From positions 1 through 55,396 of the forward strand of contig JAZOSO010000129.1 of the NCBI GenBank assembly GCA_045657185.1: 55,396 nt of DNA, given 5' to 3'. The notes beneath the pieces were generated by a model, which worked only from the letters and a program-made list of their open reading frames with translations, made no database searches and was not told the origin of the DNA. Positions 25,786-32,539 of the stretch are shown here, in pieces. Numbering within the stretch: position 1 is the stretch's first letter; each line of letters starts with the position of its first letter. The translations under genes and the position numbers were made by a program. Source of the stretch: RGIG5270 sp045657185 (GTDB lineage: Bacteria; Verrucomicrobiota; Lentisphaeria; Victivallales; Victivallaceae).

Positions 25786-26934
25786 TTATTTTGCTGAAAG
25801 TATATTTTTGAGCCATGCGTAATATACATCGCCCATTTGTCTGTAACCGTCATGATTGGGATGCACTGCATTATTATGACGGGGGACAAGAGTTTTGCTG
25901 TTCATGCTTGCAGGTTCTTTCTTCACCGGGAAATTATTTTCACTGTCAAGTCCGAGGACAAGAGGAATCATGATAATATCAGGATGTTTGGCTGCAAAAT
26001 GTTTCTGCATTTCATTATTCAAATAAAACTGATTTTGAAACCTTAACCATGCAGTACCGCGGCATTTGTTAACTTTACCGAAAGCATCCTGGTCAGCAGC
26101 AGGAGTAATAAAAGCCACACCTATAATTGCATTGGGAATATCTTTTTTGAACGCATTGATAAAAGTATCTGCATCTGCAAGAATTTTCCTGACTTTTTCC
26201 TCACGGTTTTCAGGCACTATATTTGAAATATCATTGACGCCGAGCTGAAATGTAATAACATCAGGTGTAGGCAAATTGTATTTTTTCAGATAATCTGCCG
26301 GACTGATAACGATTTTGCCGTCTTTTTTAAAGAGAAACTTGCTGCTTTTCTTTTCTCCGAAAAGAGTTATAAACCTGTTCCAAGTCCAGCCGGCATACCC
26401 CTCATGTTTGACCTCCGTCGGAAGTTTCTCGCCCCGCGGATTGAAATAACGGGTTCCGACCATGGTCAATTTGGGGTTGCCGGGAGCCTGACAATATTTG
26501 TACAATTGTGCAGAATGAATTGTATAATTTGTCAAACTGTCGCCGATTTGAAGAATGTTGATTTTGCGGTCTTTGCCGGCATCTGCAGGGGCAACACAGA
26601 CCGTTGTTGAGCGTTCAGCGACCAAGCCGTCTTCATCGTAAACTTTGAGAGTCAGCGGAATTTTTTTCCCGCCGTCTTTTTCTGTCGGGACATAACGCCA
26701 GCGTTTAAGGTCGTTTCTGCCTGCCTCGCAATCAACATCAAAAACATAATTGTCATGGTTGATAGTAAGGAAAATATTTTTAAAATAAATGTTACATTCC
26801 ACACCTGGAACGGCATAAATTTTTTCAGGCAGAAACAATCTGTTCTGTTTTTTCAATTTACTGCTGCCGACAGCGGCAGCGGAAAGCAAGCCGCAAATAC
26901 ACAGCATAAAAACTGAAAACAATAATTTTTTCAT
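25786..26934 (-). CDS. Exported SGNH hydrolase, paralog 3 of 3
   Basis: A 382-residue protein with signal peptide about 1-20 (MKKLLFSVFMLCICGLLSAA). Ig-like region FLPEKIYAVPGVECNIYFKN and DNYVFDVDCEAGRNDLKRWRY; SGNH blocks GDSLT, HEGYAGWTWNRF, FQLGVNDIS and NNAVHPNHDGY. It is closest to paralog 2 in the first 150 residues (same PADAGK and KIYAxPGxECNIYF strings), so the tandem looks like recent duplications. It follows the pseudopilin gene by 9 nt. Catalytic Ser and His are present; the block V Asp is Asn as in the other copies. Confidence 0.8.
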   Translation of the reverse strand: MKKLLFSVFMLCICGLLSAAAVGSSKLKKQNRLFLPEKIYAVPGVECNIYFKNIFLTINHDNYVFDVDCEAGRNDLKRWRYVPTEKDGGKKIPLTLKVYDEDGLVAERSTTVCVAPADAGKDRKINILQIGDSLTNYTIHSAQLYKYCQAPGNPKLTMVGTRYFNPRGEKLPTEVKHEGYAGWTWNRFITLFGEKKSSKFLFKKDGKIVISPADYLKKYNLPTPDVITFQLGVNDISNIVPENREEKVRKILADADTFINAFKKDIPNAIIGVAFITPAADQDAFGKVNKCRGTAWLRFQNQFYLNNEMQKHFAAKHPDIIMIPLVLGLDSENNFPVKKEPASMNSKTLVPRHNNAVHPNHDGYRQMGDVYYAWLKNILSAK

Positions 26935-26943
26935 AACAATCTC

Positions 26944-27654
26944 TTACTTATTCCAGTTGATGAAAGCCTGTTCGTCAACATGTTTGTTCCAGTTATTTGA
27001 AGTATTTCCCTCTCTCCAGCCTGTAATATTGCTGGTATCGCCTTTCCACCATTGTACGTGACCGTCAACAGAGAGGACATTTGCTCCGTTGTTATGCGGC
27101 AATTCCATACAATAATTTTCCCCAAGAAGAATAAACGGAGAGGAACCTCCGGGAGAGATTTTTTCAGACATTGACATTGTATCGGACGGACGTTTCAGTT
27201 TGGAAACCTGGCGTGCATATACGAACAACATTTCTTTTGTCTGATCTTTATTTTTACCGCCCGGCATACCATAATTAGTAGTACCGGCAAAAAGGTGTTT
27301 ATTGGCGGCACAGCGGTACGGCTTTCTGTTACCGATATAATAGTAAATTCTGGTAGGCCAACTATGATAATTTTTGCTTGATGTCGCCAAAAATGTCGGA
27401 TCTTCCGGTATCGCAGGTTCAGCCGGATTAAGGTCATCACTTTTTTTTGTATCTCCGTTTGCTCCCGGATAATATTCCTGATTATCAGCGGCATACTGAA
27501 CCAGTCCCAAGTTGAGCTGTTTCAGATTGGAGACACAGGAAGCCTGTCTTGCCTTGTCACGGGCTTTGTTCAATGCAGGCAAAAGCATACCTGCAAGGAT
27601 GGCAATAATAGCGATAACAACGAGCAATTCAATCAATGTGAAAGTCTTTTTCAT
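26944..27654 (-). CDS. Pseudopilin (locus B, second)
   Basis: A 236-residue protein with leader MKKT, then FTLIELLVVIAIIAILAG (Glu at +5, Thr at -1), LLPALNKARDKARQASCVSNLKQLN, a variable globular body, and the C-terminal ELPHNNGANVLSVDGHVQWWKG. The final block is shared with the next pseudopilin and is the family's H-x-x-G-x-x-D-G-H-V signature. Its body is much like the neighbouring copy (same KRPSDTM-SEK run), so they are duplicates. It lies 15 nt after that copy and 9 nt before the SGNH genes, in one operon. Confidence 0.85.
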   Translation of the reverse strand: MKKTFTLIELLVVIAIIAILAGMLLPALNKARDKARQASCVSNLKQLNLGLVQYAADNQEYYPGANGDTKKSDDLNPAEPAIPEDPTFLATSSKNYHSWPTRIYYYIGNRKPYRCAANKHLFAGTTNYGMPGGKNKDQTKEMLFVYARQVSKLKRPSDTMSMSEKISPGGSSPFILLGENYCMELPHNNGANVLSVDGHVQWWKGDTSNITGWREGNTSNNWNKHVDEQAFINWNK

Positions 27655-27669
27655 ACCTTTTCTCCTGTT

Positions 27670-28386
27670 TTATTTATTCCAATTACAAAAAGCTTCATTC
27701 TGTAAGCGCATACTGTATTCAGGCTTGCTGCTATTAGGATTCGGCCATCCTTCTGCATCGCCGATTTCGCCCTTCCACCATTTTACATGACCGTCAACGT
27801 AGGAAGCATTTGCCCCGTTATTGTGCGGATGTGCAGTGATATAATAATTTTCACCCATAATGTACCATGAAGAACCGTCAAAATTTTTCTCGGAAAGCAC
27901 CATAGTTTCAGACGGGCGTTTGAGAGTGCGTATTTTTCTCGGCATATAAAAAAGGTCTCCTGCCAGTTTTTTTGATGCATCATAATTTGAACCTGCGACC
28001 ATTCCGTAATTGCATGTTTTTACCTTCAAAAACGGATTTGCATCACATTTGAAAACCTTGATATTGTTAACATAGTACCAGATACGGTCGGGATAACCGG
28101 GAGCCCATTCTTCTTTGCTGGCTTTTTTCAAAAATTCAGGAAATTCGGGAAGCGGAGCTTGCGTTTTTGGCATTCCCATACGCATACCGTCAAGAGCAGG
28201 ATACCAGTCAGCATTATCATCCTGATACATGGTAAGTCCGTTCTGAAGATTTTTCAGATTTGAGGTACATGAAGCCTGTCTGGCTTTGTCACGGGCTTTG
28301 CCCAATGCAGGCAAAAGCATACCTGCAAGAATGGCGATGATGGCGATAACTACAAGCAATTCAATCAGTGTGAAAGCCTTTTTCAT
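27670..28386 (-). CDS. Pseudopilin (locus B, first)
   Basis: A 238-residue protein with leader MKKA and FTLIELLVVIAIIAILAG (Ala at -1), then LLPALGKARDKARQASCTSNLKNLQ. The C-terminal block is HPHNNGANASYVDGHVKWWKG. It shares the KRPSETM-SEK run with its neighbour. Both are probably processed by a prepilin peptidase encoded elsewhere and assembled into a filament or secretion pseudopilus; no assembly genes are in the window. AGGAGAAAAGG-type ribosome site before the ATG. It follows the GH28 gene by 11 nt. Confidence 0.85.
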   Translation of the reverse strand: MKKAFTLIELLVVIAIIAILAGMLLPALGKARDKARQASCTSNLKNLQNGLTMYQDDNADWYPALDGMRMGMPKTQAPLPEFPEFLKKASKEEWAPGYPDRIWYYVNNIKVFKCDANPFLKVKTCNYGMVAGSNYDASKKLAGDLFYMPRKIRTLKRPSETMVLSEKNFDGSSWYIMGENYYITAHPHNNGANASYVDGHVKWWKGEIGDAEGWPNPNSSKPEYSMRLQNEAFCNWNK

Positions 28387-28397
28387 ACCTTTTCTCC

Positions 28398-29681
28398 TTA
28401 TTGGTTGAAATCAGGTTTATCTGAGGTTATATCTTTCAAGGCAATATTGTTACAATTTTTAGTTCTGAATGAATACAAATATTTTTCACTGGCTTTTGAC
28501 CAGTCAATGCGGACTTTTTCAAAGCATGAGTCTGCAACCCACTCCAAATGGAATGCTTCGGGGGGAGCATTATTTCTGAAAGCCCGGTAAATTTCTTCTT
28601 CACGCACATCCTCACCGCCGGAATATTCAAAATTTACATTATTGAAATACAAACGCTTGAGCGGATAACCGGGATTTCCCTGAATAAGACTGCCCCAGAC
28701 AGCTTTGCCGCTGATATTGGTAAATTCAATATCATTCATGCGCTGATCTTCAGGTTCAACAGGACCGCTGGTACAGCTTTGCAAAAAGAACGGACGATTA
28801 CATTCCATAATAATATCATGGAATTTGATTTCACTGATATCCGCACCGGTATAATTGCCGTGTCCGTATTTACAGACTGCACAAATCGCAGTTCTGCTCT
28901 CATGGATGACAAGGTTTCCGAATTCAGCACGACGGATAATGCCGGAACCGACACCGACACGGATAGCGTTGCAGCAGGTTTTCAAAATGCAGTTGCTGAC
29001 CACCACATCTTCGCAAACACGGGTCTGGTCCTTGAGTTGTTTCAAGTCTGCACGCAGCGTGATACAGTCATCACCGGTATCAATAATGCAGTCGCTGACC
29101 GTTACACGGCGGCAGCAGTCAATGTCGATTCCGTCACCGTTGCGGGTGCGCCATTCGGTAAAAATTTTCAAACCTCTTGCACTGACATCTTCACAGCCGT
29201 GGAAAAGCAAACTCCAATAAGGTGCATTGACAAGTTCAACATCACGAACTGTAATATGGTCGGATTCAACAAAATAAATCATCTGGGCAGGACGCCATTT
29301 GTCAATTTCATATTTTCCGCTCGGCAGCGGTGTATGCTGGAAAAATTTGCGGCTGCCGTCAATCGTACCGTCACCGGAAATAACAACATGTGTAACTTCA
29401 ACACCGCAAATAAGATGCGCGCCTGAAGCCTCTTCATGCGGACGGGGACGATTCTGAACGCAGAAATCATCTGCATTGTAATCAGCGGGATTGCCGCTTG
29501 CGACAATTTTTGCACCCATTTCCAAATGCAGACCGCCGTAACTTTTCAAATACAGCGTACCTGTAAGATAAGTTCCGGGCGGGAAATTTACAACTCCGCC
29601 GGCATCAATCGCCCGCTGAATAGCAGCGGTATCCATTGTCACGCCGTCACCGACGGCACCGAAATCTTTTACATTTATCAT
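28398..29681 (-). CDS. Glycoside hydrolase family 28 / pectin-lyase-fold protein
   Basis: A 427-residue right-handed parallel beta-helix protein of the polygalacturonase (GH28) superfamily, without signal peptide. It has the N-terminal FGAVGDGVTMDTAAIQRAID that opens many such proteins, GDGTIDG, and the acidic sites NGDGIDID (181-188) and TGDDCI (202-207). The usual GHG histidine motif is replaced by VGVGSG (242-247) and no RIK motif is visible, so it is a divergent member. It may act on a different uronic or rhamnose linkage, or by another residue set. Its start overlaps the ceramidase-like gene's stop by 4 nt (ATGA), indicating translational coupling. Confidence 0.8.
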   Translation of the reverse strand: MINVKDFGAVGDGVTMDTAAIQRAIDAGGVVNFPPGTYLTGTLYLKSYGGLHLEMGAKIVASGNPADYNADDFCVQNRPRPHEEASGAHLICGVEVTHVVISGDGTIDGSRKFFQHTPLPSGKYEIDKWRPAQMIYFVESDHITVRDVELVNAPYWSLLFHGCEDVSARGLKIFTEWRTRNGDGIDIDCCRRVTVSDCIIDTGDDCITLRADLKQLKDQTRVCEDVVVSNCILKTCCNAIRVGVGSGIIRRAEFGNLVIHESRTAICAVCKYGHGNYTGADISEIKFHDIIMECNRPFFLQSCTSGPVEPEDQRMNDIEFTNISGKAVWGSLIQGNPGYPLKRLYFNNVNFEYSGGEDVREEEIYRAFRNNAPPEAFHLEWVADSCFEKVRIDWSKASEKYLYSFRTKNCNNIALKDITSDKPDFNQ

Positions 29682-31297
29682 TTATAAAGCTCCTTTAAAC
29701 CTTTTACTGTTGCATCTACAAGTTCCTGACCGCCTTTAGAGCTTACAGGACTCTGATTGAGTGTTGCGGAGTAACCGCGGTTTTTCTCTGCGCGAGCAAT
29801 CGGCAGATAACTGTGTGATTCAGTCATTTTATTTCTGTGTTTAATACCGGAAAGTTCAACGACAAAAGTCTGAACAAACGGACTTCTGCCCTGAATGCGG
29901 TGCATATAATCCATAAACAGCTCAAAAGCATTACTTGCAAATGCGATATCTCCGACACGGACAAGATTGGCTTCAGAAGCAAATTTTCCGCCTTTTTTGT
30001 AATGCTCTGCACGGGCAAGAGTCACTTTTGCGTTGTCGATTGCTTTGGTACGGTTGAAATTGAATTCGCCGCGTTCCATGAGAGTTCCGTCAGTTTTGTA
30101 CGGAACTTTTTTGTATTTTTCAAGAGTTGCCTTTGCTTTCGCCACTATATCAGCGGGAATCGGAGTGGGTGTAAGTTCAAGATTCAGATGCTTATAACGC
30201 AAAACGGCTTCGCTCTGTTTGGATTTTGAAGCCCATTTGAGAGTATCCTCAAAGATATTGACAATGCGTTCAGCCATATCCATGCACTGGGCCTTCTTGT
30301 ATGCAATAACCTTATCCCATCCTTCGGGCATACCTTCGTATGAACATGCTGCAGCGTAATCGTTCAGGATTTTTTCATCATATTTCATAGCGATACGGCG
30401 TTTCTCCGCCTCTTTGTAATGCACCTGGAAAGGTATTGTATCCCCTGCCCCTGAAACCTGCGGCAGAATATAAACTCCGGTATATTTCTTTTTGAAAATT
30501 TCACGGACATCATGCCAGAAATCGCTGGTATATTTTCTCATATGTCCTGAATACATTTGCGAGGTTACGGAAGCATTGATAATGCAGCCGGTCAATTTGT
30601 CATTCATATCGTATGTGAAAAGGAAATTCATGAAATTTTCAGAACCGCTTTCCCAGCCTTGAAATTTATCATCATCGGTTTTGCCGAGGATAACTGCGTG
30701 ACCGGCATGGGGAATTGTACTGCCGTACTGACCTTGGGGCCGTTTGGACAAATCATCAGCATAAACATTGCGGCGGTTGAAAGATGTTGCCCCCAAACCG
30801 TAACCGTAAGCAATTTTACCTTTTTTGCGGCTTGCCCATGCTTTTTTAGCAGAAATTACAACTTTTTCCGCAACAAAATCGCGAATGTCATCGCTATCCA
30901 TCAACCCCAAATCAGCAGGCACACCTTTCATCGGATAGTAAATGTTGATTGAACTGTGAGTATGGGTCGCATTGATAAAAAATCTGTCTGCCGGAAGTTC
31001 GGGAGCAATTTTTTTGGCAAGCTCACGAACTCTGCCGGGAATATCTCTGGGATTGATAATATCGAGAGAAACAAAAATAACTGATTCTTTGCCGTTGTCC
31101 AGCACAAGTGTTGTCGCATAAATCGGGTCAATAATCCCCTTTGACGGACGGAAATAACCGTAACCGGGCATGATACTGTTTTTTCCGGGGTCAATGGATT
31201 CCATTGCCCAGCCGATTTTCAGCGGAGCTTTTTGAGCAAAAGCCGAGATACATGCACCTATAACAGCACATACTAACAAAATTTTGTTTTTTTTCAT
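29678..31297 (-). CDS. Secreted neutral/alkaline ceramidase-like protein
   Basis: A 539-residue exported protein (signal peptide about 1-21, ending AFAQ). The ATG at 31297 is chosen because AAGGGAA lies just before it; the ATG 42 nt upstream has no such site. The N-terminal two-thirds match the neutral/alkaline non-lysosomal ceramidase-type domain: GYGYFRPSKGIIDPIYATTLVL, FVSLDII, INATHTHSS (zinc and active-site region), and a C-terminal VRVGDIAFASNAFELF. The family is used in bacteria for more than ceramides, so in a sugar operon a polysaccharide-linked or ester/amide role is possible. First gene of the seven-gene (-) operon, with its own promoter (TTGCAT-N17-TATAAT). Confidence 0.78.
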   Translation of the reverse strand: MKKNKILLVCAVIGACISAFAQKAPLKIGWAMESIDPGKNSIMPGYGYFRPSKGIIDPIYATTLVLDNGKESVIFVSLDIINPRDIPGRVRELAKKIAPELPADRFFINATHTHSSINIYYPMKGVPADLGLMDSDDIRDFVAEKVVISAKKAWASRKKGKIAYGYGLGATSFNRRNVYADDLSKRPQGQYGSTIPHAGHAVILGKTDDDKFQGWESGSENFMNFLFTYDMNDKLTGCIINASVTSQMYSGHMRKYTSDFWHDVREIFKKKYTGVYILPQVSGAGDTIPFQVHYKEAEKRRIAMKYDEKILNDYAAACSYEGMPEGWDKVIAYKKAQCMDMAERIVNIFEDTLKWASKSKQSEAVLRYKHLNLELTPTPIPADIVAKAKATLEKYKKVPYKTDGTLMERGEFNFNRTKAIDNAKVTLARAEHYKKGGKFASEANLVRVGDIAFASNAFELFMDYMHRIQGRSPFVQTFVVELSGIKHRNKMTESHSYLPIARAEKNRGYSATLNQSPVSSKGGQELVDATVKGLKELYK

Positions 31298-31360
31298 TTT
31301 TTCCCTTTTAAAATTTGAAATATTTTCTGACATTATCAAAAAAAAATTGTTATCAATATA

Positions 31361-31389
31361 ATTATAATCTATAAATTCAAATTATGCAA
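31361..31389 (-). promoter_or_regulatory. Promoter of the locus-B seven-gene operon
   Basis: On the (-) strand TTGCAT (31384-31389), 17-nt spacer, TATAAT (31361-31366), giving a leader of about 60 nt to the ceramidase-like ATG. The phased repeats begin 10 bp upstream of its -35. Confidence 0.65.
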
Positions 31390-31399
31390 GTCAAAAAAC

Positions 31400-31470
31400 A
31401 TGGATTTTTGCATCATTATATGTAATTTTGAGTCATTAAATGGATTTTTAGTGATTTTGCTTGATTTTTT
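31400..31470. repeat. Four direct repeats at exact 20-bp spacing in the AraC/operon spacer
   Basis: Boxes at 31400 (ATGGATTTTTG), 31420 (ATGTAATTTTG), 31440 (ATGGATTTTTA) and 31460 (CTTGATTTTTT) start exactly 20 bp apart, two DNA turns; a weaker copy (AGTGATTTTGC) is at 31450. The last box contains the -35 of the AraC promoter. Probable AraC binding sites, and the phased T runs may also bend the DNA. Confidence 0.6.
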
Positions 31471-31489
31471 CAGACAATTATGCTATACT
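31461..31489 (+). promoter_or_regulatory. Promoter of locus-B AraC gene
   Basis: TTGATT (31461-31466), 17-nt spacer, TATACT (31484-31489) with TGC at 31481-31483. Same extended -10 as at the first AraC gene. Leader about 20 nt. Confidence 0.7.
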
Positions 31490-31514
31490 AAAACATAATC
31501 AAGGAGCCGATATC

Positions 31515-32345
31515 ATGGACGAAAAAAAATTCCCGAAAAGTTTTGCCTCATTACCGCAAATTCATTATATGGCATTAGCTGATTTTTCCCTGAATTACCG
31601 TGAAGAATGGCACAACTCACATTACAACGATTTGATATACATTATTTCAGGCAGCATGACTATAATTATGCCAGGTGTTGAAGAGTTGGAATACCCCGTC
31701 AATCAGGGCGAAGTTTTTCTGATGCAGAGCAATGTTAAACATAAAGATATTTTCAAGTTGCGCAAAGGGTTGAAAGCACTGGTTATTTCATATCTCTGGG
31801 ATGGTGACAAAGACTATCTGCCGCCGGAAACTCCGTTCCGTAAATTTGCAGCTGATGAACTGCTCGAAGTGCGCTGGATTCTTGAACGTATCCGTGAAAA
31901 CTCTATCGGAACAAAACCGAAATCAGATATTTCTTTTATCCAGCAAAGCCGCCTGCATACAATATTACTGCTGCTGTACAACCTCATGAACGACAATTTC
32001 ATTGAGCGTCAGGACAGAGTATTGACATACAGACCCGAATCTTTGCTTAAAGCTGCGCAATACTATATCCAATGCAATTATGCCACTCCGAAACTCAACC
32101 GCACACAAGTCGCTAATGCACTGTCCGTGAGTGTAGCAACACTCACACGGGCATTTGACCGCTGTTCAGGCTATTCCTTTGTAGAGTATTTGACCAATGT
32201 CAGACTTGAAGCTGCACAAAGAATGCTGCGCAACCGCAGCTGCCGTGTCAGCGAAGCCGCAATCAACTGCGGTTTTACCGATGCCGGCTATTTTACCAGA
32301 GTGTTCAAAAAAGCTTTCGGAGTCTCCCCGATAGACTTTCGCTGA
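31515..32345 (+). CDS. AraC family transcriptional regulator (locus B)
   Basis: A 276-residue regulator; the ATG at 31515 follows AAGGAG (31501-31506). An in-frame TTG at 31461 is the -35 region and is rejected. The N-terminal half is a cupin-like sensor (YIISGSMTIIMPGVEELEYPVNQGEVFLMQSNVKH). The C-terminal half has two helix-turn-helix units (LNRTQVANALSVSVATLTRAFDR and CRVSEAAINCGFTDAGYFTRVFKKAFGVSPIDFR), both well conserved, unlike the degenerate tail of the locus A regulator. It diverges from the ceramidase-GH28-pseudopilin-SGNH operon and most likely activates it from the 20-bp phased repeats in the spacer. Confidence 0.92.
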   Translation: MDEKKFPKSFASLPQIHYMALADFSLNYREEWHNSHYNDLIYIISGSMTIIMPGVEELEYPVNQGEVFLMQSNVKHKDIFKLRKGLKALVISYLWDGDKDYLPPETPFRKFAADELLEVRWILERIRENSIGTKPKSDISFIQQSRLHTILLLLYNLMNDNFIERQDRVLTYRPESLLKAAQYYIQCNYATPKLNRTQVANALSVSVATLTRAFDRCSGYSFVEYLTNVRLEAAQRMLRNRSCRVSEAAINCGFTDAGYFTRVFKKAFGVSPIDFR

Positions 32346-32403
32346 CCTGTAAAATTTACATCATCAAAAAACAGCTTTCGCAGCCAAAAGTGCCTTAAAA
32401 CGC

Positions 32404-32442
32404 AAAAAAACGGCATTTTGTATTTTTTTTACCGTTTTTTTT
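32404..32442 (+). terminator. Terminator after the AraC gene
   Basis: A7-CGG (32404-32413) pairs with CCG-T7 (32432-32441) around an 18-nt centre and the U run ends the stem. The rest of 32346-32539 is the gyrA leader, with no clear promoter seen, plus a small TGTAAA-A-TTTACA palindrome at 32348-32360. Confidence 0.7.
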
Positions 32443-32539
32443 GTGATAAATCATTTTTTTAACTTGTTTATTCGTTTTTTTGTGTTATTGTATGGATATA
32501 AACAACGTTATTGCATAAAATGAAAAGGAAAAATTTTTT

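Noticed and set aside
31461..31514. Longer AraC start at 31461
   Set aside because: This TTG is the -35 element and the added residues precede the AAGGAG that serves the ATG at 31515.
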